From: Kitagawia praeruptora
Lineage: Eukaryota; Streptophyta; Magnoliopsida; Apiales; Apiaceae
Direction of reading: 5' to 3'
Length of the DNA stretch: 64,000 bases
Assembly: GCA_037693485.1 (NCBI GenBank)
Contig: CM075353.1
Span: 106,040,501-106,104,500, forward strand
Shown here: positions 46,711 through 58,570 of the stretch, piece by piece
Position numbering within the stretch: the stretch's first letter is position 1
Layout of the letters: every line of letters starts with the position of its first letter
Translations under genes and position numbers: made by a program
The notes under the pieces: model-generated
The model's database searches: none
What the model was told of the DNA's origin: nothing
The model's input: the letters and a program-made list of their open reading frames with translations, nothing else

Positions 46711-49700
46711 TAGGGTATGATTGTTTTAGGGTTATTATCCTTTGTTTTGCTCTTTTTCACATAGCAAGGGCATGAAAAGATATTTGGCAGGTAATTTTTA
46801 CACATTTTTACTCAAGAAAATAAAGAGACCCGTTTTTGTTAAAAACTAATGTATCGCGTAAAAATTTGAACACATGATTTTGTTGTACGTAAGAGAGACA
46901 AGGTTGAAATTTTCGAATTTATTAGCTATTGCGATATTAGAATAATACATATTTGTACATCATAAATAAATTCGGATTTATTTAGCAAAATAAAAATAAA
47001 AATAAGGTTTACGATCTCGTCTTAAAGTTTTGTTTTTCCTTTGTTTGTTCCACTAAAAATTAAATCCGAGTTTTGTTTGAACCGAGAGTCATCGACTTAA
47101 ATTGATTAAAAATCATACTAAATTCAACGCAAGTAGATCGAAAAGAATTAGATATCCATTAATTTAGACAACTATTCTGGCAGGATGCCTATCTGGACTC
47201 TGGAGCCAGGCACAAATCACACCCCATACAACCATCTCATTACCTTCACCCCTTACAACAAAGAAGACAATCAGCTCTACTACTGAGACACCATTTATTA
47301 GTTGAACGACTACAACACCAGCACAGTACTGGAAGCTTTGCAAAACAAAGACCTGGAATACAGAACTGAATACGATGAACATTGTACATAATCCCCTCGT
47401 TTGTAACATCTGTAAGAGAGTTATCGACATTGGAGGACAATGTAGCAGAACTTTTATCTACCACACCTATTTAAAAGAATAGAAATATTAAATTAGCATA
47501 AGTATATATCAATAATACAGAAGGTTATCCAAGTAATATTCTGGAACAAACATTTCTGAGCCTCAGATCCATTGACAACAGAATGAGGAAGTAGCAGTAG
47601 TATGCAAAGCAATTTGAAAAGTTGCAACTTAGAAATGCCCATGTTGTATAATAATCTGTATACAATTATTGAGTTTTGGTCCTCAAAATAGAGTACAGTA
47701 ATGTAGCAGCTTCTATTTTGTAACGTATATATGATATCAATATGTCCATATCTGTTTTAATAAAACATAGCACCTTAAAGATAAGCAATATAAGTAATTA
47801 CTTGTCTACTAATAGGTCAAAATAACATCAATTGTTAGGATGATATTTGTGTCACTATTACATACATGCTACAAACACACAAAACAGATAATATTACAAC
47901 GTAACGGATACAAAATACTGTGCAAGACTCAGAAGCATGTGAATATCTAATCCGATAAACAAAAGCTAATACTGGTATCAAAATGTAAAGAAATCATACA
48001 AAATAAATATATGAATTAACAAACAATCTTTAATGGTGGCAGCACCTCTATCTGTCGAACTCGAACACACTCAAATAGAAGTTAGAACACGTTAAGCTGG
48101 AAATCAAGTATGCTTAAGTATACATGAAGGCGACTCTGTCACTCCCCTTATGTAACTCAATATGGCCTACAACTGGTTACTACCTCACCATGGCCTAAAA
48201 CTTGTTACCACTGCTACAAGTCAAGACTGATACCTAAGCTAAAGCTCAAGATATATATATATACACACACACACACAAATGTAAAGCCAAAAAGAATATG
48301 GGAAAAGCTGGATATTTAATTCAACAGATGAAAGAGTAAGTGTGTGTTTCTGAAGAATAAAGTGAAATTCTACCATTTTTGGGGTTAGAGATTACAGTGA
48401 AATGGACACTTTACAGCTAGTAAAAGAAGAAAAAGAAATGGACACTTAATTCCCCCATGATTAACCACATCAAAGAAATAAGATTTGAGTTGAATGCATT
48501 GACAAGCAAGCAGCATTGCAACAGAGCTCATCAACGTGAGCCTGAAATAAGATTCGAGTCGAATGCACTGGCAAGTAAGCTGCATTGCAACAGAGCTCAT
48601 CAAGCTGAGCCATCTGATAAATTACCAGCAGATAATTTGAATCTATAGATTAGAAATTTTCACCAGATAATCAGATAATACAACTGTACTAAATTTTAAA
48701 CTGTTACCTTTAAATTTATAACACTATCCGTACACCAACAAACAAAACATTTCAGATTAGTGTTATTACGATGGTAAGTCAGGTTGAGGTAAGTCGTCGG
48801 GTCTGGCAACCATAAATCTTCAACTAGTGAACATCTAGCCAACAAGTTAAATATAATAAATAATATATATAATTCCTAACTTTGTACTACTATATAAGTC
48901 AGTTTGATACGAAAGAGTACAAGTAGTTCTACCATGTACCATCTAATTCAATATATACTGTAATAATATAAGTGTATTATTGATTAAGGTATACACATTA
49001 TATGGAATTATAATTAATAATTAGAAACAGTAGAACTACACTATATACATATATGCATGCATGTGACAATGTACATAAGATGTTTATCGATTGTGTAAGA
49101 TGTGAGATTGATGAAGCAAGCGGCTATCTGTGATAGGATTCTTAGATTTTACGTATTCGACCTTTTTTTTATTTAGTTCTATTTGGGTAGGATTTTCACC
49201 CAGCCCTTGATCCAAAATGACCAGTCGAGTTATAAGCTGACTAGTACACGGCCAGGGTTACAAATTGTCCTACTTTCTCCCAAGAAACCTAGACAACCAC
49301 ACCAGCCACCTGCAGCTTCCCGACTAGTCGGACGATTTGTTAACTATGTGATACATTAATAAATTATTATCATTTACCTACAATAATTCGGTTTTTGTAT
49401 ATCACTTTATCACTTTATGTTGTAATTATAAATATTCGTTTGTTATAGCAATGTCCACATAGCTGATTATATATGTACATTTGGCTGCAATAACTTTTAA
49501 GGATTTTACAACATGAAGTGGATCTTCAGAGGTAGCTACAGCAGTCAGCAGCACAGCCCACAAAAAAAAATCATACCAAGAACAATACCAACTATGAGAA
49601 GGGTTGGAAGGGTACCTTGTTCCAGTAATTGTGAAAGTGCAAAATGTCAAAGCGACAATTCAAATCAACAAACACCACTACATGAGGTAGACCTTCATAA

Positions 49701-51285
49701 TGCACACCATTCCAGTCCTTCGTATGCATCCTAAGAAAACTTGCTGTCTGTAATTTGTAAAGCAATTACATAGCTAGTGGAAGTATCACAAATTACATCT
49801 TATAATGCTGTACAACTCAAATACACTATAACTTCAGTACACAAGACCTCAAACATCTTGCAATCTCAACTGAACTAATTCACCCAGGGAATTGCCACAT
49901 ACCAAGCGCATCATATATATAATTAATGCATACCCCTAGTACACTATGTTGGATAAAAGGTAACACATTTGTTTTAACACCGAATAAATTACTCTCCTTC
50001 CACCTTATATATATAATAGATTGTGGGAATAGGTATTCTTCATACTGTCTATGTGTCCACTACGTTACAGCTTCTATATAATCTGGTGGTTACTTAATGA
50101 AAACATTTTAGGATTCTAATAAATAGTCCACATGTAAATCAAATCCAAAATCCATCAAATTTTCCTAAACTAGCAAGTTGTCATTAATTATCTAAGAATA
50201 TAATGTTGACATGCAACATTTAAGATACAGCCATCTCAACCAAAACTTGATTCATTAAACTGGGGACTCCAGATTAATCAGTCAAGTACAGAAGGGTAGA
50301 AAAGCCACAAGAGCATCTTCAGATAGCAATCACATATGGTAAATTCAAAGCATTACATATCATTCCTAACAACAATCTATCTTACTTAGACTTTCACCAA
50401 CCAAACAGGTAGAGTGCCATGTATCACAATCTGAGATAGGACTGAAAGATATTAGACTCAGTTCAGCTTCCTTAACTCAGTATAAGACAGAGAACTTGTA
50501 AAGAAAGCACATATAGTTAATCTCAGATATTAAATATGAAATGATATCGCAAGATTAGAATACTTCTTAATGAATCCCTACAACTTAGAAATAAAAAATC
50601 CTTCCAGAAATTAAAATGTTCCGAGTTTCTGACTAGAAACATAGTTTCCATATCAGACCATGACTACAAAGACAACTCCAGGTAAAAGTTTACGACAATA
50701 ATAAAGAGTTACAAAATGTATAGTAATATACTCAATTTAATGTAAACAATAATTAAAAATAAGCTTTGTCATGATAACATAAATTAATCCATAATTTTTC
50801 TCTATCTTTCTTCCCATAACAAACTGTCCTGCCTGCAGGCTTTCTAGAAAAACGATTCTTAGTTACCTATAAGTGTAAAATCAATTTATTTGCATTAACT
50901 GGTTACAAATTAAGACATTTAACTCTTCTCAATTAAGAGGGCATGGATATCAGTAAACAGATAATTGCACTGGTAAGATATTCTGATTGCACAAAAAACA
51001 GAAAATAATCTTCATGTATAGATCAAAGGATTACAAATATGTAGTGATATAATCATCTCAACCAATGAATATAGATGTTTCTGAAGCTTGAAGTTACCAC
51101 ATTGCTCAACTAAGCTTACTATCCTGTCGTCATTGGATTTCAGGCTTCTATATGAATATGTCTGCTCTAGATGCTGGACAAAAAGCATAACTAGGGCATG
51201 ACCCAGACACCAGTACATTACAAACTTCTATGCTAAACATTTAATCATAAGACATTATAGATTCGCCATTCGGGGATAGCTTAAC
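46711..51285. other. Long spacer without a supported gene
   Basis: About 4.6 kb between the receptor kinase and the transporter stop. The part next to 51285 is probably the transporter 3' UTR. A minus-strand open stretch at 47164-47430 (hydrophobic, ends TAA) could be a terminal exon, but it has no domain and no upstream exon was found. No clear transposon ends either. Less AT-rich and less repetitive than the islands on both sides. Confidence 0.4.
48478..48615. repeat. Two-copy 69-bp tandem repeat
   Basis: Units start ATAAGATTTGAGTTGAATGC (48478) and ATAAGATTCGAGTCGAATGC (48547) and share GCATTGCAACAGAGCTCATC. About 85-90% alike by eye. Function unknown. Confidence 0.8.
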
Positions 51286-52614
51286 TCAGTCAAATATTCT
51301 TTCCCCCGTTGAAAACAATAGAAAGATAACAGAACTAAAGATGCAGAGTAACCCTGGTATAAGGAAAACCAGTCTCCAGCTCTCAGCATCTGAAAGATCT
51401 GAATTAGCTGTTTTAGCAGCTTCAAGAAGCTTGCCTGTCAGGTCAACCCCAATGATGCCAGCTAGAGTACCAGCTGTATTAGAAACCCCCATCACAATTC
51501 CAGCATACCTTGGAGCAATATCCATGTGATTAACGGCAAATCCAGCTCTGCCTAATGCCAGGAAACCCAGGGCAACAGAAGAACAAAACACAACCCCACT
51601 AGAACTTCTAAACAAAGGAATAGCCATCAAGGCAAACGAAGCCACAATGAATCCTATGGTATTCAAGACCTTCCTTGTAGCAGTTACAGACAAAATTCTC
51701 CTCGTGACCAAATGATCAGCAACCACCCCACCGATATTGGAGAATATGAACATGTTAAGATAAGGCATCATCTTAGATGAACCCATTTCTTGAAGACTAA
51801 GTTGCAGTCCCAATTCAAAGTAAGTCGGCAACCAGTTCATAAGTACATACAAAGCATAATGAAATGTGAAATTATTCACCACAATAGCCCAAACCGGCAA
51901 GCTAAGTACTATCTTCTTCCATGGAATTTTTGAAGTTTTGCTTGAATGCCCTCCATTCTCCACATTGATCCTTTGACTCCCTTTAACTGGCAACAAAGAT
52001 TCCCCAAAACCAGCAGCAGACGCTTTAGGATGCTCAGATCTCGGAGGGTCGGAAGCATATCTAAACCAAAGAAGAGACCACATAGCACCTAACCCCGCTT
52101 CAGCAAGAAACACAGACTGCGGGCCCCTAAACTTCACCAAACTCGGTAGAAACAACATTCCCATTGCAGCACCAAGATACATTCCCGACGTCGTTAGCGA
52201 AACAGACCTGGACCTCTCGTGGGGCGGAACCCATTGAGCTAAAACAGTATGAATCGACGGAAAAATAAACCCTTGAGCAACCCCAACTAACAATCTAGCT
52301 AAAACCAACAACCCCACCCTATTGGGATCCAACGGAACCAAAGCACAAGTCATTGACCACAATACGAACGACAAAAGAAGCACACGCCTACCCCCAATTT
52401 TCTGAGCAGCCCACCCACCCGGAACTTGTGAACAAGCATACCCATAATAAAATGTAGACAAAATAGTCCCTTTACTAGACTGATTCACACCAGCTGCATC
52501 AGCAGCAATAGTATACGCAATCGAAAAACCAACCCTTTCGATATAACAAACACAAGTACAAAAAAATGTCAAAATAACAATCACATAACGACTAGGAATT
52601 TTCTTAACCCCCAT
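51286..52614 (-). CDS. PHT4;6: PHT4;6-type anion/phosphate transporter (MFS)
   Basis: 442 residues in one exon, ATG at 52614, stop TGA at 51288-51286. Major facilitator superfamily, SLC17-like PHT4 family, with about 12 predicted membrane helices. Features: IERVGFSIAYT after helix 1; GYACSQVPGGWAAQKIGG, the family loop 2-3 signature; WVPPHERSR in the loop after helix 4; a hydrophilic central loop (about 190-230). There is no plastid transit peptide: the protein starts almost directly with helix 1. That separates PHT4;6 (Golgi) from the plastid PHT4 members. The role is proton- or sodium-driven export of phosphate or another anion from the Golgi lumen. PHT4;6 is assigned from remembered family features. 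Confidence 0.92.
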   Translation of the reverse strand: MGVKKIPSRYVIVILTFFCTCVCYIERVGFSIAYTIAADAAGVNQSSKGTILSTFYYGYACSQVPGGWAAQKIGGRRVLLLSFVLWSMTCALVPLDPNRVGLLVLARLLVGVAQGFIFPSIHTVLAQWVPPHERSRSVSLTTSGMYLGAAMGMLFLPSLVKFRGPQSVFLAEAGLGAMWSLLWFRYASDPPRSEHPKASAAGFGESLLPVKGSQRINVENGGHSSKTSKIPWKKIVLSLPVWAIVVNNFTFHYALYVLMNWLPTYFELGLQLSLQEMGSSKMMPYLNMFIFSNIGGVVADHLVTRRILSVTATRKVLNTIGFIVASFALMAIPLFRSSSGVVFCSSVALGFLALGRAGFAVNHMDIAPRYAGIVMGVSNTAGTLAGIIGVDLTGKLLEAAKTANSDLSDAESWRLVFLIPGLLCIFSSVIFLLFSTGERIFD

Positions 52615-52856
52615 TTCTTGAATCTATGAAATAAGCAATTGTATCATTATCTGAATGTACTAATCAACTTGAATCACTATAATTAGGGTAAAATGTGAAT
52701 TCTTGATTAGAGAAAAATTGAATCTTGAAATGAAAATCAGCAAGATTGAAACTTTATAGAGTAGGCTCACCGATTGGAGAAAGGCTACTGGTAGGGCTAA
52801 GATTGTTGTCTTCTTCACTTCACTCACATGATCACTCAGAGAGATATAATATACTG

Positions 52857-52861
<5 letters not shown>

Positions 52862-52916
<55 letters not shown>

Positions 52917-52930
52917 AGAGAGAGAGAGGA
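52862..52930. repeat. (GA)n microsatellite upstream of the transporter
   Basis: About 69 bp of GA with one GGGA interruption, ~250 bp upstream of the PHT4;6-like ATG. On the coding (minus) strand it is a CT tract, typical of plant 5' UTRs and core promoters. Confidence 0.95.
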
Positions 52931-53465
52931 GATAAGTAGTTACTGTAATGGAATCTCTCTCTACCAGACTGTCAATAAGGAATAGTCAACACTTGTGGTC
53001 GACCCGCTACAACAAATCCCAGTTCTATTTGGTGCTATATGCATTACTGTACGTGTTGGTGTGTGTAAATATTTGTTCATACCGTCATACGTAATAAACT
53101 TTTTGTTAGATAAAATATTTGCTAAGGTTTTCCTGACAAAAAAAAAATAAAAAAATTTGCTTAGGTTTTAAATTTTGTGGAGTAATGGGACTTCCAATAA
53201 TAAGATTAATGAGGTTTTTCTTGAAGAATGCAGATTGGTGATTGTTTATGGATGAGTTTTTTTCCGTTTCATTTGAGTTTGAGGTTGCGTGTTGGTTTCT
53301 ATATGCACAAAAAGTATTTCGGGCAGAGTTTTATTCTGATTTTAAAAAGTTCGGATTTTTTAAGAATTGGTTGGGTCGGGTCAGGCTTTCTCTAAAATAT
53401 GAGATCCGTTTTAGGTCTTCCAACCGAGCTTTTTTCGGGGTTTTTTAAATTTATATATATATATA
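52931..53465. other. Spacer, nothing recognised
   Basis: Intergenic, partly the transporter promoter. A GGTTGGGTCGGGTC/TCGGATTTTT-like patch near 53350-53440 resembles hAT subterminal sequence. Ends in a short TA run. Confidence 0.4.
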
Positions 53466-53789
53466 GAGAGTGAGAACAGTGAGAACATATTCACTACATT
53501 TCAAGTTATTTTAAAGGACCTTGCTAGGGTGTCTTCACAAAAAAATCTTATAATTCTACCCTCCATCCATTTATAAAAAAAAAAAAAATTTAAAAAAAAC
53601 TTCTGCCACGTCATCATTTTTAAATTTTTATTAAAAAAGTTTTAAACTTTTTTTTTGATGAATGGATAGAGGGTAGAATTATAAGAATTTTTCGTATTGG
53701 GTGCCCCTGGCGGGGCCCTTTAGAATAGCTTGAAATGTGGTGTTCTCATTGTTCTCCAACATATACCTGTTCTCACATGAATCATACCC
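53466..53789. mobile_element. Foldback TIR MITE with GAGAAC ends, copy 1 (left-truncated)
   Basis: Left TGAGAACAGTGAGAACA, right end TGTTCTCATTGTTCTC..TTCTCACATGA..ACCC. The internal CTTATAATTCTACCCTC block recurs inverted as GAGGGTAGAATTATAAG, so the element can fold on itself. Homologous to 54821-55197 but missing the first ~30 bp. Next to TA repeats on both sides. Confidence 0.8.
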
Positions 53790-53800
53790 TATATATACTA

Positions 53801-54058
53801 CTCCCTCCGTTCCTAAAAGATTTTCCTGTTTGCTTTATCACGTTTGCCAACGCACACTTTTGATCGTTAATATTTTTAATTTCGTGTTAGTTTTAAATAT
53901 AAAAACTTCACTGTATTAAAGTACTCACAAATATGAATCAAACAAGATCACTCATGACTATATTTTATCTTATAAATTATGCGTAAATTAGTAGTCAAGC
54001 ACTTACAATGAACAGGAACAAAAGTCAGAATAGGAAAAAGAAAAAGAAACAGAGGGAG
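53801..54058. mobile_element. Stowaway MITE
   Basis: CTCCCTCCGTTCC left end and GAAACAGAGGGAG right end, TA on both sides. 258 bp, no ORF. Confidence 0.9.
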
Positions 54059-54059
54059 T

Positions 54060-54736
54060 AGCTTATAGTCCGTGCAAAGCACGGGTTACTTTTAAATACT
54101 TTTAAAATTATATGATTAAATAAGATAGAGTTTAATAATTTATTATGGAAATAATTTAACTTTGTAATATTAATTAATAAAATTATTGGTAATAATAATA
54201 GTTATTTAATAAATGATATGTATTGATTAGAACTAATAATATAAAATCTTAATGTAAATTTGTTGTTGACGGGATTAGAACCTTGGATCTTTAGAAGAGG
54301 GATTTAAATATAGAATATTCCTTATTATTATATCTAACGACTATCATCTATTTACTAAATATCTAACGGTTACTATTCTTTTTTTTTTATCTAATACTAA
54401 TGTGAGAAGATAAAAAAATATTTTGGAAAAAAAGGTTAGTTACGAAGTTAAACAGCAAATCTATGAAATTATTTATATACAAATTGAATGTAATAAATGT
54501 TTTCACGCCCGTCAACGGATGCTGTTTGTAGCTGTATTAGATTACAATTGTCAGGTGCTTGTATTAGATTACAATTGTTATGTTTTTTGTATGAGATTAG
54601 AACTGTTGTGTATGCGTATATGTATATATGTGTATAATAAAATATATTAATTAAAAATTAAAATTATGGCTAAAAAATAGGGTTGAACCAAACTACCAAA
54701 CTACCAATTATCCCCTAGTTTACTTATTATAGTATA

Positions 54737-54737
<1 letters not shown>
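54060..54737 (-). mobile_element. Reverse-oriented Helitron (third family)
   Basis: Starts AGCTTATAGTCCGTGCAAAG with hairpin CCGTGCAAAGCACGG (inverted 3' end) and ends CTTATTATAGTATAG, a Helitron 5'-end complement. Contains an internal repeat TGTATTAGATTACAATTGT (about 54532-54580). Left edge imprecise because it abuts the MITE. Confidence 0.6.

Positions 54738-54739
<2 letters not shown>

Positions 54740-54820
<81 letters not shown>
54740..54820. repeat. (TA)n microsatellite
   Basis: About 80 bp of pure TA between a Helitron end and the GAGAAC-end MITE. Confidence 0.95.
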
Positions 54821-54822
<2 letters not shown>

Positions 54823-55192
54823 GTCACGCTCCAGTGAGAATACTGTTAGTATGAGAACAGTGAGAACACACATATTCACCACATTTCAAGCTATTTAAAA
54901 GGGTCTCGCTAGGAGCACCTTCACAAAAAAATCTTATAATTCTACCCTCTATCCATTCATAATTTTTTTTTTTTAAAAAGTAATAAAAAAAATTAAAAAA
55001 AAACTGCTGCCACGTCATCATTTTTAATTATTTTTTTTAAGAAAAAGATTTAAAACTTTTTTTTGATGAATAGATAGAGGGTAGAATTATAAAACTTTTT
55101 CGTATTGGGTGCCCCTGGTTGGACCCTTTAGAATAGCTTGAAATGTGGTGTTCTCATTGTTCTCCAACATATACATGTTCTCACCTGAATTA

Positions 55193-55197
<5 letters not shown>
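54821..55197. mobile_element. Foldback TIR MITE with GAGAAC ends, copy 2 (complete)
   Basis: Left GGGTCACGCTCCAGTGAGAA, right end inverted GTTCTCACCTGAATTATACCC. Shared inner block TTCACCACATTTCAAGCTAT / AATAGCTTGAAATGTGGTG. Sits between two (TA)n tracts, so its target is most likely TA repeat DNA. Confidence 0.85.

Positions 55198-55252
<55 letters not shown>
55198..55252. repeat. (TA)n microsatellite
   Basis: About 55 bp of pure TA separating the MITE from the large element. Confidence 0.95.
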
Positions 55253-55254
<2 letters not shown>

Positions 55255-55751
55255 GTAAGGTTCTAGGGAGAACCTCCTTAGCAAGAGAACCAGAGAACCC
55301 TATCCTGGCCATTCAAAATTAAGATCTTTGAAAAATCAAATAAAAAGATATATAATGGCAATGTTGTAAATACAATCAATAATAATGTTAGTTTCTTAGT
55401 ATAAATTTTACAATATACGGTTTATACTGATTTAATTATAGAAGCTGTACATCCTAAAATATTAGATTGAACATATGGATCTTTTTAATTTTGGAAATGA
55501 ATCCTTGATTGACTGTGATTTTCTCTAATACTTTACGATATACACTGATTGTTTTTTACGACATTATCAAACCTCTAAACCTATATAGACAGAAAAACAA
55601 ACAAGATTGAAGAAAAACCTTGGAGAACAAACACATAACTTTGAAATCTTAAGGTATGTAGGTTAAGTTTGTGATTTATACAATTTAGTTGATTTTTTAA
55701 GAACACTATAAAGAATTTTTTTTGGTGTTTATGTTTTTCTGCAGTTTTTTC

Positions 55752-56267
55752 ATGGAATCGTCATTCAGATCAGAATTGTCACAAAATGATGGTGAAACAA
55801 AAATAACAGAATCTTCATTTAGTTTCAGACCAGAACTACTATCAGAAGTTCTATTGTTTCTGACTGAAGAACAAAAAGAGTGGATCAAAAAAACAGGATT
55901 TGGTTCAGTTTTGATGTTTAGAACAAATGATTATCCAAGTGATATAAGTTACATGTTACTTAAGTGTTACGATCCAGAATCTTCTGCAATTAATGTTCAT
56001 GGGAGTTTTGTGTGGGGATTTATTGGATTGGTTATGGACTTATCTCCAATACATGCACAACTTTGGGCAATACATAAGGGTATGGTTTATGTGTACTCAA
56101 AGGAGAAATACCACGTATATATCGAAACAGATAACGAAGAATCTTTTCAGATTATCGATGTTGATGACATTGCGGCAGCGATGCAAGTAGACATATGGGA
56201 TGCTCGAGTCTGCCACCAAAGCTATAATAGAAGAAAAGAAAGACAAATCTCGTGTATATGTTACTAA
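55752..56267 (+). CDS. Chimeric protein in a transposon: MULE/Ulp1-type N-terminus plus RNase H-like segment
   Basis: 171 residues from the ATG at 55752. A likely 5'-UTR intron (55654-55744, AAG-GTATGT to TTCTGCAG) sits just before it. Residues 29-86 (LTEEQKEWIKKTGFGSVL, then a DYPSDISYMLL stretch and DPESSAINVHG) resemble the N-terminal region of plant transposon proteins linked to Ulp1-type proteases and PMD domains. Residues 98-134 (SPIHAQLWAIHKG, then YIETDNEESF) resemble an RNase H-like segment of the RVT_3 type found near plant LINEs. The join falls at about residues 88-97. After about residue 155 a +1 frame stays open for 30-odd codons to 56308, so a recent frameshift is possible. No host counterpart recognised; both domain matches are from memory. 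Confidence 0.45.
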   Translation: MESSFRSELSQNDGETKITESSFSFRPELLSEVLLFLTEEQKEWIKKTGFGSVLMFRTNDYPSDISYMLLKCYDPESSAINVHGSFVWGFIGLVMDLSPIHAQLWAIHKGMVYVYSKEKYHVYIETDNEESFQIIDVDDIAAAMQVDIWDARVCHQSYNRRKERQISCICY

Positions 56268-57104
56268 TTTGGGAGAGAATTCAAGTAATCCTAATAGTAT
56301 TGTCGAAATTGATTAGTTTCTATGTACCTTGAATGATGTTCTTGGTCTGTTTGATCAAGTACAAGGATTACGATGTGGGTTATTCAATATTTTTCTTAAT
56401 AATTTCTTTTGGTTCTTTGTGTCAACATTTCTTGATGTTTTATCCGAAATTGTGTGTTGATTATTATTCTTTTGTATTTTTTCTTTAATAATGAATTTAT
56501 AAAAATGTATATTTTTAAATGAAAAATAATTTTATTGTACATTCTATTAGTTTTTTTGTTAATTATTTTTAAAAACACTTAAGAGAATCTTGGTGTATTA
56601 GGTAATTTTGTATTATGTAAACTAATTTCTTATATGTTTAACAAAATAAAAATATAATCGTGAATGAATCAATATATTTAAAAATTAATATGATATTCCG
56701 GGATAAAAAATCTTACTTATATTAAATGTTGGTGAATTGATTATGTCAATTACCTTTTATACATTTTGCCTTTTTATTTGTTTAAGGATATATATAGTAA
56801 TATTAGATTGATTTATTGATATATTCGAAATTGTCTCGGTCAACTAAATATATTTATTTCCATTAATAAATTTGTTTCTCTTAAATTAAGGACATTTTCT
56901 CAAATATGGTAATCTATTAATATTTAACCCAACTAATTTCAAACAAGTCAAATCTTTTTTATTATATTTTAAATGAATAGTAACGGATTTCAAAAACAAC
57001 ACATACCTTGACTAAATTAGCATTTTTACTCGGTCCGACTCGGTTTTTTTCGGGAAAATGAGTTTTCAGAAACTCGAAAAATACTCGGAATAAGTTTATT
57101 TATT
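56268..57104. other. 3' region of the chimeric gene and AT-rich element body
   Basis: Follows the TAA of the chimeric ORF. Probable 3' UTR to about 56420. First copy of the AACACTTAAGAGAATCTTGG motif at 56576. A short ACTCGGTCCGACTCGG patch at about 57030 resembles hAT MITE sequence. Confidence 0.5.
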
Positions 57105-58570
57105 CACCAAGATTCTCTTATTTATTCTAAAACACTTAATAGAATCTTGCTGAATCTTTAATAATATATTATATAAGTGAATTTTAGTGTATTATATGAT
57201 ATCTTGATATCTTGAAACACATAAAAGAATCTTGGTGTATTTGGTGATTTTGTACATTGTTAACATATTATTTTAGTTCTGTTGTTACTTATATTTATAT
57301 TTTTTTATATTAGAATATTAATATATTTTGAAATACATTAATAAATAATAAGAAATATATTATAATAAACAAAGATTCTCTTATTTTTTCTAAAAAACAC
57401 TTAAGAGAATCTTTGTGTATTATATAAAATTTTAAAATTTAATTTAATTTACAAAAAATAAATAGTTTTTTTCGTAAAAAAATTTGAAAAAAAATAAGTA
57501 ATAATTCTCTTATTATTTTAAATTCAAATATAAAAAATAGTTAAATATATATTTATTTGGAAAATTTTCGTATAATTTTTAGAAACACTTAAAAGAATCT
57601 TGGTGTGTTTTACTGATTTTGGACATTGTAACATATTATATGAGATGTTTTGTTAATTATATTTATCATTATTTTATATTACAATACACCAAGATTCTCT
57701 TATTTATTCGAAAACACTTAATAGAATCTTGGTAAATATTTAATAATATATTATATAAGTGATTTTTAAGGTATTATATGAAAATTTGAAACAGAATCTT
57801 GGTGTATTTGGTGATTTTGTACATTGTAACATATTATCTTAGTTGTTTTGTTAATTATATTTATATTTGTTTATATTATAATATTAATATATTTTGAAAT
57901 ACATGAATAAATAATAAGAAATATATTATAATAAACAAATATTCTCTTATTTTTTCCATTAAACACTTAAGAGTATCTTTGTGTATTATATAAAATCTTT
58001 AACTATAAGTTAATTTACAAAAAATATAAATTTTTTTTCAATAAAAAAATTTAAAAAAAAAATTCAACCAACCAAGATTCTCTTATTATTTTAAATTTAA
58101 ATATAAAAAATAGTTATTATATATTTATTTGGAAAATTTTCGTATAATATTTAAAAACACTTAAAAGAATCATGGTGTGTTTTGTTGATTTTGGACATTG
58201 TAACATATTATATGAGTTGTTTTGTTAATTATATTTATAATTATTTTATATTACAATACACCAAGATTCTCTTATTTATTCTAAAACACTTAATAGAATC
58301 TTGGTGAATATTTAATAATATATTATATAAGTGATTTTTAAGGTATTATATGAAAATTTGAAACACGTAAAAGAATTTTGGTGTATTTGGTGATTTTGTA
58401 CATTGTAACATATTATCTTAGTTGTTTTGTTAATTATATTTATATTTGTTTATATTAGAATATTAATATATTTTGAAATACATGAATAAATAATAAGAAA
58501 TATATTATAATAAACAAAGATTCTCTTATTTTTTATCTTAAACACTTAAGAGTATCTTTGTGTATTATAT
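57105..58570. repeat. ~577-bp tandem repeat with internal hairpins (2.5 copies)
   Basis: Units start at 57105, 57687 and 58259, each with CACCAAGATTCTCTTATTTA. Each unit holds two hairpin sites (CACCAAGATTCTCTTA..TAATAGAATCTTGGTG, and CAAAGATTCTCTTA..TTAAGAGAATCTTTG) plus single copies of AACACTTAAAAGAATCTTGG. The third unit fades after about 58570. Very AT-rich, no ORF. Confidence 0.9.

Noticed and set aside
47164..47464. Overlapping minus-strand frames of 88 and 72 codons
   Set aside because: Hydrophobic but without a recognised domain or partner exons; kept only as a note in the spacer entry.
48457..48648. 63-codon frame with an internal repeat, possible small repeat protein
   Set aside because: The repeat is explained by a 69-bp DNA duplication; no start context or expression signal.
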